A stretch of 64,000 bases of DNA from Macrotrachela quadricornifera (Eukaryota > Rotifera > Eurotatoria > Philodinida > Philodinidae): positions 152,331-216,330 of the forward strand of contig JAJEKB010020949.1 in assembly GCA_022393335.1 (NCBI GenBank), written 5' to 3'. The translations under genes were made by a program, and so were the position numbers. Below the pieces are notes generated by a model, which was given only the letters and a program-made list of their open reading frames with translations, did not search any database and was not told the origin of the DNA. This document shows, piece by piece, positions 47,809-59,937 of this stretch. Every line of letters starts with the position of its first letter. Within the stretch, counting starts at the first letter, position 1.

Positions 47809-49782
47809 ATGGAAGAGAACAATTATGAAACATATACACTTATTTGGCTTGATGCTTCATTTACTACTGGTAATGAAAAATTAAATATTCAACGTCAACT
47901 TCGTTCATCAATTAATTATATAAAAATATTTAATGAAATAAATCAATGTGAGAATTATATTGAATCAGTATCAGATGATGATAGAATTGTATTTATAGTT
48001 AGTGGTCAATTAGGTAAAGAATTAATACCTCGTATTCATCAATTACCACAAATATGTTCTATTTATGTTTTTTGTATCGATAGAAAAAAACATGAAATAT
48101 GGACTAATCAATATAGAAAGGTTTTCTCATTCGAATATTTAATTTAAAATAAGAAAATATTTAATTTTTAGATAAAATGTGTAATAACACAATTAGATGA
48201 ACTTGTTTCTCAAATTCAATATGATCAAACACGACGAAATTATAATAAAACTGATGAACCATTATCAATCAGTATTTTTCAAGAGAATAAAATTAATGAT
48301 AATGAATTTATTTATTTTCAATTACTTATTAATTCTCTTCTACAAATGAAATCTATATCAAAAGATAAATATCAATTAATTACTTTATGTCAAAATATAT
48401 ATAATGATAATGAAAATCAATTATTATTAATTGATGAATTTAAAAAAGAATATCAATCATCAAAAGCATTATGGTGGTTAACAAGAGATTCATTTATTTC
48501 CAAATTACTTAATAAAGCATTTCGAATAAAAAATTTTTATATATTATTTTTATTTAAATTTTTTATTCAAGATATTTCTCAACAACTTGAAGAAAATAAA
48601 TGTTTAAAATCTATACATGTTTATCGAAGTCAATTTTTATCAACTAAACAATTAAATATATTTAAAAATTCAATTGGAAAAATATTTTCAATAAATTCAG
48701 TTTTTTTAACAAATCTTATTCGAAAACAATCAATTTCATCTTTAAAAGAATTATTTCTTAATAATAATTATCATCGTATTCTATTTGAAATTGATGCTAA
48801 TCCTAAATTAATTCATATTAAACCATTTGCTAATATTATTTCATTTGGAGAACAACAAATTCTTTTTATGATTGGTTCAATATTTCGAATTAATCATATT
48901 TATCAAGATAATAATCAAATAATAATTATTCAAATGACATTATGTACTGATTATGAATCAGAATTAAAATCAATATATAATTCCGAACAATTTGATTTTC
49001 TTTCATTAGGTCATTTACTTATCGATATGAAAAAATTCGATGATGCACAAATTTATTTTAATAATTTACTCAATGAATTATCTTCTAATTATTCAGATAT
49101 GATTATTTGTTATGATGCACTTGGAAATATATTATTAGAAAAACATCAATATGATTTAAGTTTAAAATCGTATGAAAAATCACTTGAAATTAAAATACAA
49201 ACATTAGATCATAATGATTCAAGTATAGCATCTACATATAATAATATTGCTTTAGTTTATCTCAATAAATATGATTATAAACAAGCATTAGACTCTTATA
49301 ATATGGCATTAAAAATTTTTCAAGAAAAATTTGGTGAAAATCATCCACATATTACTGAATGTTATAATAATATAGCTATGGTCTATAAAAATGAAAAGAA
49401 ATATGAAGAAGCACTTGAATTTTATAATAAATCATTAAATATTCATGAAAAATATTTTTCTATTGATAATCCTGATTTAGCATTATCTCATACGAATATT
49501 GGTATTGTTCATGGTTATCTTGATCAATATGATCTTGCATTAGAACATTATAATAAAGCATTAAAAATTTATGAAGAAATTCTTCCTTCTAAACATTCTC
49601 TTATTTCTATGATATTTGAAAATATTGGAAATATATATTATGATAAAGGACAATTTGATCAAGGACTTTTATATTATGAAAAAGCATCAACTATTTATTC
49701 TCAATTATTACCTTTAAATCATCCAGATGTTTTACAAATTCATATGATTATTAAACGTATTCAATCGAAATTAAAATATTAA
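47809..49782 (+). CDS. ART-like / TPR (kinesin-light-chain type) protein 2
   Basis: Exons 47809-48120 and 48172-49782, separated by a 51-bp GT-AG intron, give 640 aa. An earlier GTG-led extension is not needed; ATG 47809 is the first Met. The N-terminal alpha/beta domain (TLIWLDASF, RIVFIVSGQ, SIYVFCID) matches protein 1. In the ART-like domain VYRSQ keeps the Arg (R256), but the Ser-Thr-Ser strand is FLTNL (282-286) and the E-x-E site reads EQQILF (331-336), losing the catalytic Glu. At least five TPRs follow from about residue 400, each ending near a xPxHP turn (ENHPHITECYNNIAMVYKNE, IDNPDLALSHTNIGIVH). Probably a catalytically dead paralog used as a binding scaffold. Confidence 0.85.
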
Positions 49783-51126
49783 TTTCAATATTGTTGAATT
49801 AAAGGAAAGAACGTGTTTAGATTTTATTTTTAGGAAAACAAATTCTTTTGTTCTCACAGATTTGAGCTTTATCATCATTGAGTCAGTATGATATGGATCT
49901 TCTTCACGAGGCATACAAATAACGACAAATTTTATATTTTTACACTAACTTTTAAATTGCGTAATGAATGAGGCTAGAACAGAAGATGTTTGATTATAGG
50001 TATAAGTACAGTAACTAATGAAACACATTGGCTGTTTTTCTTTTTTATTAAAGAATATATTTTCTTTTTTCTGCCCTATTTAATTTTAATCTAATTTGTC
50101 ATATTCTCAATCAATTCCACTATCCCATCATCTAGAAGATTATCATTTGAAAGTTATTTAACATGGAAAATGGAAAACCATGTTATGAAGACAATTCTTT
50201 TTTTTTTCTTTAATAAAAAAGATCTTATGTAGATAATTGTTTTTTAGACTGCTATATTATGTGAAGACATGAATTATGTTTAAATGAAACATACATAGAA
50301 AATCATGATATTTATTCATTTAAATATAAATTTTGTAATTGCTTCTAGTAGCAAAAGAATTGTTACAAAATATAATTTTTTTCTAAATTTTTAAATTCAA
50401 AGTATAAATCCTTTAAAAGATAGAATATTTCATGAATAGTTTTTATTTTTAATATGTTAATCACAACAATGATATAAACAATCTTTTTCACTTTTAGGGC
50501 AAAATAAATTTATTATTAGAAAAATAAAAATATTAATGAGTCTTTTTAATAGGGAAAGAAAGAGTTGAATACTTTTTATGTTTATATTATGATATTGTTA
50601 GCAAAAAAAAAAAGGAACACTTTACTTTAACATGAACGCGAACTATAATTAAAAGAAACTAAATGTTGAAGATGTTTAATAATTCTCATTCACTATTGAC
50701 TAAAATAGTTGACATATAAAAAGATTTTTTTTTTCTATATTAAATTCTATATGTATTAATAATATATTATTTATTCTTACATTTTTCTTTAGAAAAGAAA
50801 TATTTGATAAAAATATCTAAATAGATATGAAATATATTTATTTAATTAATAATAATAATAAATTGATGTAAACAATGAAATAAATCTTTGAGGTTAAATA
50901 AGTGCAAATATGTGTCTATTATTGTCATAAAAGATTCAATGTTGATAAGGATAAGTGGTTATTTTTGTATTAAAACTTATATTTTTTTGTTGATTAAAAC
51001 ATCATGCATCTTTTTTTTCTATTGATGTGTCTTATTAATGATGTTAAGATAGTTCTATTTTATTAACACGAGATCATTAAAAATATATTTGATTGAAATA
51101 GGTCATTTTATTTAAATAGAATAAAA
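49783..51126. other. Intergenic, no gene seen
   Basis: AT-rich spacer upstream of the 7TM gene; homopolymer tracts only. Confidence 0.5.
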
Positions 51127-52101
51127 ATGTCATCTGATATTGCTGCTGCTCTTTATTTACTTAATATTGGAGATATTTTATATAAAACTGTGGGTTTATT
51201 TATAATAATATCAAGTACTATTGGTAATTTATGCAATTTTTTTGTTTTTTTATGTATACCAACATTGAATAAACAGCCAAATGCATTATTTATTATAAGT
51301 TCATCAATAGGTAGTTTTTTATTTATAAATATTGGTTTATCTTCAGCTGTAATTCGAGTATTAAATGGTATTGATCCATCAAATCGATGGTTATTTTGGT
51401 GTAAATTAGCTACTTGGTTATCTTATTCTTCTGGTTGTTTTAGTTTTATGTGTAATTGTTTTGCAGCTTTAGGACAATTTCTATTAACATTACCACAAAT
51501 AAAATGGCAACGTTTAATAACACATATTCGTGCTCAAATAATGATTATATTAACCGCAATTATTTGGCTTTCTATTTTTTTACCATTACCAATATATTAT
51601 AATCATATATGGTCATCATCAACAACATATACTTGTAAAAGTTCATTTCCTATGATAAGTCTTTATGGTACTTATTGGATTATAATTGGCTTTTATTTTC
51701 TTCCGATTATTTTAATATTTATATTATATTTTTTAACTTGGTATAATTTAAAACAATTATTAAGACGTCGTCGGACATTAGATGGTGCAGTAACACGTAT
51801 GATGCTTGTACAAATGAGTGTTTTACTCATTAGTGGAATACCAGCAGGTATATTTTTTTGTTATGCTTTAGCTACACAATATTATGTTAAAACAATTTTA
51901 AGAATAGCATATGAATATATTATATTACTTGTTCTTACATTATTTACTTTTTTTACAAATGGAATTTCTTTTTGGGTATATTTATTTGTATCTAGAACAT
52001 TTAGAAAACATATTAAAGAATTTTTTTTTAAATTTAAATTATTTAAACGTCAAATAAGACCATTGGCTATACAAGCAACAAGAATGGATACATATTGTTA
52101 A
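51127..52101 (+). CDS. Divergent rhodopsin-like 7TM receptor 1
   Basis: 324 aa in one exon with seven membrane helices at roughly 18-42, 53-78, 88-120, 135-157, 178-206, 226-250 and 260-288. Class-A traces are the GN of helix 1 (G33-N34), a conserved-type disulfide pair C92 and C170, and a basic third inner loop (LLRRRRTLDG). The DRY position reads ALGQFLLT and the NPxxY position TNGISFWVY, so both switches are altered. It belongs to the expanded chemosensory or peptide-receptor-like families of bdelloids; the ligand is unknown. Confidence 0.85.
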   Translation: MSSDIAAALYLLNIGDILYKTVGLFIIISSTIGNLCNFFVFLCIPTLNKQPNALFIISSSIGSFLFINIGLSSAVIRVLNGIDPSNRWLFWCKLATWLSYSSGCFSFMCNCFAALGQFLLTLPQIKWQRLITHIRAQIMIILTAIIWLSIFLPLPIYYNHIWSSSTTYTCKSSFPMISLYGTYWIIIGFYFLPIILIFILYFLTWYNLKQLLRRRRTLDGAVTRMMLVQMSVLLISGIPAGIFFCYALATQYYVKTILRIAYEYIILLVLTLFTFFTNGISFWVYLFVSRTFRKHIKEFFFKFKLFKRQIRPLAIQATRMDTYC

Positions 52102-52559
52102 ATTTATTTTTCCTTCTGTAAATTTATGATTAGTTTCAAAAAAATAAAATGTTTACATTTATTTTTATGTTCAACATTTGTATAAAATACGTGTTTAATT
52201 AACTTTTGTAAAATTTATTTAATAGATTTAGTTCAATTAGCAATCATAAACAATAAAAACATCAAAATTTTTACACTGTCTCATCATTCCTTTTGACAAC
52301 AAATAATTACTCATAATAATCTACAGTTATTTTTGCATCCAACATCGTTCTATTCAAAGTTATTTATTAAGTATAAAAGATTAGATAGATAAAAGACTTA
52401 ACAATATATATATATTTTCAAAATTCCGCCAAATTGACAGATTTCGATCAGTTTTCTCAGACTTTATTAAGCTTAATTCTAATAATCTCAAGCCTATTTC
52501 CGTTTCTATATATAACGTGATAGGTTTTGTTTATTTAGAACAATAGATACAAAAAGCAC

Positions 52560-54540
52560 GTTTCACATTATGTTAATTGCATATAGGTTCTAAGTATCTG
52601 TAACAAGTGTTCGAAACTTTTTGCATCACTTGAATAATTGCAAAGTGAACATTGTTTTCGTTTGAACTGTGTGAAATTTGTAATAGATGCTTCTAATTCC
52701 ATTTCTATACGTGGATAACTAACCAGAGCTAGCGGGTTCTGGATGTCTTTGTATAACATTTTTGGAGGTTTTTGAGCGAAAATCTAAAAGATGGGATATT
52801 AGAAGTATTTTCAACTCTTTCAAAATCAAACAACGCTTATATTTTTTATTTGCATTCCAATTTGGATTTTTCGTTCTCCATAGAATCGTAGTATTGATAG
52901 CAGAAGTGTCAATCATTCCATTAAAAAATATAGAAGCCACCGTCTTTTGTGCCTATTTTTTACAGAGTATTTATGGCACATTTTGTCAAGTGTCAAGAAT
53001 TCTTTTTGTTTTGTTAGACAGCTTCATTTTTTTTTGGAACGTAAGACACCAGAGTTAATTTGTTGTCAAAATCAAATATTGGTGAATGAATGTCATGTGT
53101 TTCATTTGACTGGAACTGCATAGGAATTCTCTGGCATATGTTTTTTCAAGATTCCTATCAAAGTAAGTTGCTTTGTTTGTAAATCTTTCGATAGTGCAAT
53201 ACTTGTAAAAAATTTATCAATCGTAACATTTCTATTCGAGTCATACATTGGTTTCATTAGCTCTAGAATAATATTAGTACTCACAAAATTTTGTCGTTGT
53301 CCACTAGGTTGCCGTCTGATATAGGAAAATGCATCAAATATATAATAAGAATCAACATCGACACATAACCAAAATTTAATTCCATATTCGTTCAATTTTG
53401 ATGGGAAATATTGACGAAAAGAACACTTTCCTCTGAATCCCGAAAGCTGCTCGTCAATCGTAACAAACAATCCAGGATTATAGCATTTCTTTGTATTTTC
53501 TCGAAAGTCTAATTAAATTTCACGAAACGTGGCAAATTTATCCGTTCATTTTCTTTCTTCTCTTATTGTTTTGTTGTGAAATCTTATAAATGAAATTATT
53601 GTTTTAAAGCGATTTCTGGACATCATAGCACTGAATATCGGAGATTCTCATGAATTTCTATTCCACAAAGATTTAATACTTTTCTTTGATTTTCCCACTT
53701 AATCCAGCCAGCAATAAAAGTCCAATAAACGCTTTGATTTCAATCAGTGTTGTCATTTCCTATTCATCATCAGAAGCTTTATTACAATATCCTTTCATGT
53801 TTGAGTAAAACAGTATCTTGCTCAACATTTCCTCCAATATAAAACATAAAAAAGGCGTCCTCGATAGAAGCTATATTTCTGGTAGATTCTGTAAGTCCAG
53901 GCTTCTGAGTAACAGCAGTAGAGAACTTTGCTTTGCTTAAACTTGATGGAATCGAGCATCAGGATATCTCATATCTGGAAGTAAATAAACTTCCTCTGCT
54001 AAAATCTTCATTTCCATCAATTTCTTGTAGATCAATTTCGCTCTCATCTTCCGATGTTTGACTTTGAAGATCTTCTGTTTCTGAACCATTTTCTTTATCC
54101 AAATAAGAACACTTTTTTCTTCAAACCAATCTTTTTCTTCTATTATTTTACCATAAGATTTTCTGTAGATTTTTGTTCGTATTATAGAAAAAATTCGAAA
54201 GAGAGAGATAAAATGTCAGAAATAGAATGGTATAAGAAAAACACTGTAGAATATTCTTGAGTTATGGAAGAGAGACTATGTCACTGATGTCATAAAAAAA
54301 ACGTAAAAACGTTATAAGGCGTATTTATTTTATTCATAAGTGCAGAGGAGAAGACAGGAAATCAAAGAAAACATTTGTACAGGAAAATGAGGCTTTGCTA
54401 TATCTATATTTCTTTTATGTGAGATGACGTTAAAACATTCATAATGTATCTCATACTTTAATCCATAAAAGAAAAGTTTCCATAACATTTTCTTATTTTT
54501 CAAGTGCAGGGTCGATTTAGACCCTGGTTGGTAGTATTAA
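52560..54540 (-). mobile_element. Dead piggyBac transposase element
   Basis: Minus-strand fragments in order: an acidic N-terminus (about 54110-53960), the DDE core at 53520-53102 (TIDEQLSGFRGKCSFRQYFP, CVDVD, NVTIDKFFTS), a VSYVPKK block near 53040, a C-terminal FFNGMIDTSAINTTI block at 52940-52860 and a CSLCNYSS Cys motif at 52650. Many stops and frameshifts separate them. The right edge TACTACCAACCAGGGTCTAA (read inward) abuts TTAA at 54537-54540; the left edge was not found. It is unrelated in its terminus to the piggyBac element at 18.9 kb. Confidence 0.8.
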
Positions 54541-55129
54541 AGTTAAGAAAAAATATAAAAAGTATTCTTTTAATAAAAAGTATTTTTTAAAATAGATACT
54601 CACTCTTTGTGATTTTTTTAACTTTAAAAAATTAAAATTTGAACAACATCTTTACTTTGAAGAACTCGTGATTATTCGTGAGTCCTTTCTTCGAAAAGAT
54701 CGACAGCTTTTATAAATTTAGAATAAAGCTTTTGAAAAACAATTGATTTCTCTTTATTATTTAAGTCTTTAATTTCATTAGATGTTACATGCCTTCACTA
54801 ATGCAAATCACTTTCAAATTTTTGGTATCAAAAATAATCAACAAATCACATTTCTAGCATAGAATCTGTAGATAATTTTTATTACGTAAATAAATCAATG
54901 ATGTCGCTATGAGTGTACTCAAAATCTTGAGAAATAATATTCATAATTAGGAATTTTTCTTGATCTTGACATTAAAAAATATTGAAATAGATCTTAGTAA
55001 GATCTTTATTACAGATAAATCTGATATGATCAAGATCTTAAGTACAAGATGTTTCACTAGAGTATATTTTTCAAGTATCTTACATAAGATTACTAATGGA
55101 AAGCAGCTGAATTTACTGTAAAAAAAAGA

Positions 55130-55330
55130 ATCCTTTTTTTCCTATAAGGAATATAAAAAAGGCAGAGTTTTTTGGTTTATTCTTAAAATAATTTTCAGTG
55201 AATTTTAGTCCAAGAGCTCTGGTTAAAAATTTTATATATATATGGTTTTGTAGAACTCGACGAGCTTTATAGAATCATGTAAAAATATCCAAGAAAAATA
55301 TTTTACTCTATTTTTGAATTAATCACACTT
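55130..55330 (+). mobile_element. Diverged partial copy of foldback FB2
   Basis: GGTTTTGTAGAACTCGACGA and the following text to about 55320 correspond to the outer part of the FB2 arms (GTAGAGCTCGACGAGCTCTA). Only one arm and no clear terminus are preserved. Confidence 0.55.
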
Positions 55331-55469
55331 CACTTTTCTACCCCTCAAGATAATATAAAAATTCTGAAAGTTCCCTAAGTTCAATGCTAAAAAGTATTCA
55401 TAATACTTACTATTTAGTATAAATAAACTCGAGTTTTGACAAACTTTCATTTGATATAAAATTTATCAT

Positions 55470-56040
55470 TTACTCTATTGGAAATTTTAGCAGTATTTCC
55501 CTATCAAAATATTATTTCCAATCTAGTACTATTGATTGGCTCAATATTTGTGTAGATATTGATCGAGTAGATAATATTTTGCAAGGAATTCATCTTGATG
55601 GAGAAAAAAGTGAACTAATTTCTAAACGAATCATTCCAATTATTATGATTTTCACTATTGTAACATATATTCATGATCGAATTCATCGTCATCTTGTCAA
55701 TGATGAAGAAGAACAAGATACACGGTGTATTGTTAAATAATCATCATTATTACAGATATTCAATCGTCTTATTAACATTATACATTTCTCTATTCCTTTT
55801 GAAATTAATTGTATTTTTCCATTGATTATCATTATCTTTGCAGCTCGTACTCGTTCTAATGCTTAAAGAAAACAATCTTACAAAACAACTTTTACATAAC
55901 CATTGTCAACAACATAAATCGGCAAGAAATTTATAGGTTATGTTTAACTGCTTATTTCATTTCAATTATTCCACTAATAATGACTTTTGCCATATTTGTT
56001 TTTGCTATCAAAAACATATACCAAAGAATTTAAAAGTTTA
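55470..56040 (+). pseudogene. 7TM receptor pseudogene
   Basis: Fragments in several frames read like helices 3 to 7 of a rotifer 7TM protein: SSTIDWLNICVDIDRV, YIHDRIHRHLVNDEEE, INIIHFSIPFEINCIF, IIFAARTRSNA and AYFISIIPLIMTFAIFVF. They are separated by stops (for example after CIVK and RSNA) and frame changes. The first three helices are missing. Confidence 0.6.
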
Positions 56041-58176
56041 TTCAGTTATTTCGGGTAAGAGTACACAGCTTGAAGTATTGTTACTAATTAAGGATGGATA
56101 TATATGTGTACTTGTCATTGGCTGATATGCTTTAAGAATAAATAGAACATTTTCATATTCATCCACATCTGCATGTTGAATCCTTCAGACTTCTATTTCT
56201 TGTGACATCTATTCTTGAACATTCAGATAAAAAGATAGTAAAGTGTAATTGTTTTAATTTTAATAAATTTCAATCATTTCATTTAGATTTTCTCGAATAA
56301 AAATATATAATCGATAAATCTAAAAGAAAATCATTGTGAATGAATGTCTCTTCAGACTTAGACCATAAAGGATGTTTTATCGCGAGAGTGAGGATATGGG
56401 CATCTAATTATCTTTATTCCTACTTATTGCACAACCACATTCTGAAGTTAGTTATTTCTACTCGCTCTGATGATGAATCTTCTATTTTTAAAGTACTAAT
56501 TCGATTTTACGATTTAGTATCTATACACATAGTGAAATAAAAAAGAAAGCTGCATAATCTATTGATCCATTATTGTACAAATTAAATGAACAATCATTAA
56601 GCACAAGAAATAGTGTCTTCTGCACAAATTTTCTTAATGCAACTCATGATGAAATAGATTTATGTAATACAATAATTATGTCTTTGAAAATAATGTTTGA
56701 TGAATTTTTACAAAAAAAGAAATAAAGTCGACCATGTTGTTAATCTCTTGAACATGATCATAAACCATTTAATAACAAATATTGTTAATTATACAACAAG
56801 AGTAGAGATAAGACGAACCCATAAAAAAACCGCGATGTACTCATCAATAGCTTAGCAAATAATCTTGAAAATGTAAATTAGAGTGAAATTTTTGATAGTT
56901 CTAATGTATTATCAAGTACGAGTAATTTGATATTAAACCGTCCAAGTATTGGTTCATGAATTTTAGAGACAGATCGTTGTTACAACCGATGAATTCATTC
57001 ATATTATATTTATTCAATCAAAAAGTATGTGGCAGCCGAGTTTGAAATTGTTTGTCTTTTTATTCATTTTTTTTCTAATTGAAGGAACAAAAAAGATTTA
57101 TTAATGAGATGTTTATTCTTGGCACTTGAGTCATTGGAATATTAATTCTTTTTTTACTTGAAAGAAAAAATATTTGTTAATGAGATGTCTATTTTTGATA
57201 CTTGAGACATTATTTCTTGTTTCTTTATATATTTTTTTTCTAGGTGAAAAAAAGAATAATACTTGTTCATGAAATGTTTATTTTTGATGCTGGCGATATT
57301 GAGTCATTGATTATTGTTTGCTCTTTATTTTTTTGGCAGTTGAAAGAGAAAGAATTATTACGTATTTGTTGATTATTTACGAAATAATGATCAGTATTAT
57401 TGAAATTTTCATTAGAATTTGTTGTTATATTATCTATAATATATAACAGGTGAATATAAATATGAATCAGATCAAAAACTTTTCTCTCTTCTCCTCTATT
57501 GTGTATTTTGGAATAAAGGATCATAAGAAATATTAAAATTTCTTTGATTTAGTATTTCTTAACAAGAATTTTGTTTAAATTTTCATTAGTTTTATAAAAT
57601 AGTTTTCCATGAGAATAAAAATTTCCTTTGAGTATTAAATCAATTACTATTTGTTAATAAAAGTATTTATTGATAGTGAAATAGATTGATTAACTGCTTT
57701 TGTAATTTTATTCTTATGAGATATTTTTCTCATCTAAATATATTTCATTGAAACTTTTTCTCTTCAAAACAGAAAACATCTTCTTACATGATGAATCATT
57801 TTTTAGAAAAAAAAATATAATTATTCTATCTTATCGTTTCGTTTCTTCCCTCTTCTATTTTCAATGATAAAATATATCGTGGTCCGATATAATTTAAATA
57901 AGTCATTCGTATAAGCCTAGAAAAAAAAAGCAAACAGTTAGTTCGATCCCATTTATAAATTATAATGGAAATGACGCAGTTTTGTAAATCAGTAGAGCCG
58001 ACATGCCTACAACTACAGAATAACCGGTATTGTGCCTTCAATGAAATAAATTAATAGCAATTTATGTTACGAGCATTTGATTTGAAGATAATTTAATTGA
58101 AGAATCAAAACGGTAGGTGGAATGTATGGTGTCATTTTGAGTATCTGTTATTATTTAAAAAGAACGAGTAATAATA
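56041..58176. other. Intergenic with a short tandem repeat
   Basis: At 57080-57310 three diverged ~75-90-bp direct units share AATGAGATGTTTATTTTTG-like text. A 52-codon frame at 56565-56725 has no family. No gene was supported. Confidence 0.4.
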
Positions 58177-59178
58177 ATGGCATCATATACATTGTCACTG
58201 GTTCATACTCTACTTAATCGCTATGCAATACCTGCCTGCATGATTCTGGGCAACATTGGAAATACATGCAATGTATTAGTTTTCAGAAAGCATCGCCAAA
58301 ATCCTTGCACAATGTATCTCTTGTCTGCATCTGTTATGAACATTTTTTTTCTCACATTCATCATTTCTTTCAATATGTATATCTCTGATCATGGTGATCC
58401 TTCTATAGAGTCTTTAATCTTCTGCAAAATACGCGTCTATTTACCTCATGTATGGGGACAAATGGGTCGATACTTCATTGTTCTGGCGAGTATAGATCGT
58501 TTTGCAATGACAAGCACCAATGTTAGGTTACGAGCTCTCAGTCGATTATCCGTATCACGATGGCTTCTGGTTGCTTGCACTGGTCTATGGCATGTGTTAG
58601 GCTCTCTTGCATTGATCTTCACAGTAATCCAAAATGGACAATGTGGTCAATTCGGTGATTCCCTTCTTTGGTACAATGTTTACAGCATAGCTACCATCGC
58701 TATTATTCCGCTTGCATTGACAACTATCTTTGGATTTCTGGCCTATTTCAATATGAAACAATTACATGCTCGCATTGGACCGATTGAAAATGGCAATGAT
58801 GCTGGTCGCGACTATACTGGTCTTCATCGTCGAGACCGGGAGTTGTTAAAGATGGTAGTGGGCGAGGCGTTTGCGCATTTTGTGACAAATTTTCTCTATC
58901 CAATCATCATTATTGAGATCGTAGCAACCAGTTATATGAATGCTGACAAAAGCAGTTTACGTGTACAGATCGAAAATTTTATTTTACTAATCGCCCGCAT
59001 CCTCTTCTATACGAGTAATGCATCATCATTTTATGTATTTTGTACTGTATCAGGAAACTTTCGTCGAGAATTCAAAGAAATTATCTGCGAGTCTTCTCGT
59101 CGGGCAACCGATCGATTACAAATGACTAGCAGACACATTATAAGAGAAATGCCACAGCAAAGACATACACATTTTTAA
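58177..59178 (+). CDS. Rhodopsin-like 7TM receptor 2
   Basis: 333 aa in one exon. Seven helices; GNIGN in helix 1 (25-29), disulfide pair C83 and C156, and DRF (107-109) at the DRY position at the end of helix 3. The third inner loop is charged (RDYTGLHRRDRELLK), and the C-tail is basic and soluble. This is a common bdelloid receptor type with no known ligand. Base composition is less AT-rich than in its neighbours. It is better conserved in class-A motifs than receptor 1. Confidence 0.88.
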   Translation: MASYTLSLVHTLLNRYAIPACMILGNIGNTCNVLVFRKHRQNPCTMYLLSASVMNIFFLTFIISFNMYISDHGDPSIESLIFCKIRVYLPHVWGQMGRYFIVLASIDRFAMTSTNVRLRALSRLSVSRWLLVACTGLWHVLGSLALIFTVIQNGQCGQFGDSLLWYNVYSIATIAIIPLALTTIFGFLAYFNMKQLHARIGPIENGNDAGRDYTGLHRRDRELLKMVVGEAFAHFVTNFLYPIIIIEIVATSYMNADKSSLRVQIENFILLIARILFYTSNASSFYVFCTVSGNFRREFKEIICESSRRATDRLQMTSRHIIREMPQQRHTHF

Positions 59179-59663
59179 AATGAAATGAATATAATTTGAT
59201 CAAAAGCAGTGAGTCTGTGTTAGCGTCAACAAATGTTATTTTATGACGCTCACTCATGTTTAGTATATATACACATATATACATCTTTTCTTTCTTTCCT
59301 GTTAAATAGATATATCGTCTCGTTGGTCATCATGATCTCATGATAACCTATAGTATTCTTTATTACGTTGTTCTTTTTTTCTTTGTTATTACGTATTTGA
59401 TTTTTCCCTTTTGATTTTTCCTACGTTCTTTTAATTTTTCTCTCAATATATATATATTGTTTTGTTTCGGTATTGTCTTGTCTTCATCATTATTATATTC
59501 ATTGTTGTTATCGCATAAATAAATTCTTTGTTATATCTCCAGTCTATGTTTTATAGTACGCAGCAAATAATAGATTCCCATTGGTTGTAATTTTACACCG
59601 CGAGCATTTTTGTAACTATAAATTAGTTAATAGATTAGTATTCACATCAATTAATATTTAACC

Positions 59664-59937
59664 TACGAGTACTAATTAAGGTATGGTATTATCTTTTATT
59701 ATAAAGAGGCAGCATATTTTTGTTCGGGTCATATGAGAAAGAAATTCTGGAAACTCTTGAATTGACCGGAACAACACCATGTTTAGCAGGAGTTTTTTCA
59801 CTATTGTATAGAGGAAATATGGTGTTGCACGGGCCAATTTGAGAATTTGCAGAAGTCTTCTGTCATATGGTCCAAATAAAAATATGTTTTGTCTGTACAG
59901 GAATAGACAACCCCACACCTTAATTAGTACTCATGGT
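59664..59937. mobile_element. Small foldback MITE FB4
   Basis: The ends read TACTAATTAAGGT inward from both sides (about 59668 and 59931), with TA at the edges. The whole interior is an imperfect palindrome (CATATTTTTGTTCGGGTCAT against its complement, AACAACACCAT near the centre). The open frame across it is an artefact. Confidence 0.7.

Noticed and set aside
59676..59918. 80-codon minus-strand frame
   Set aside because: Lies wholly within the FB4 palindrome.
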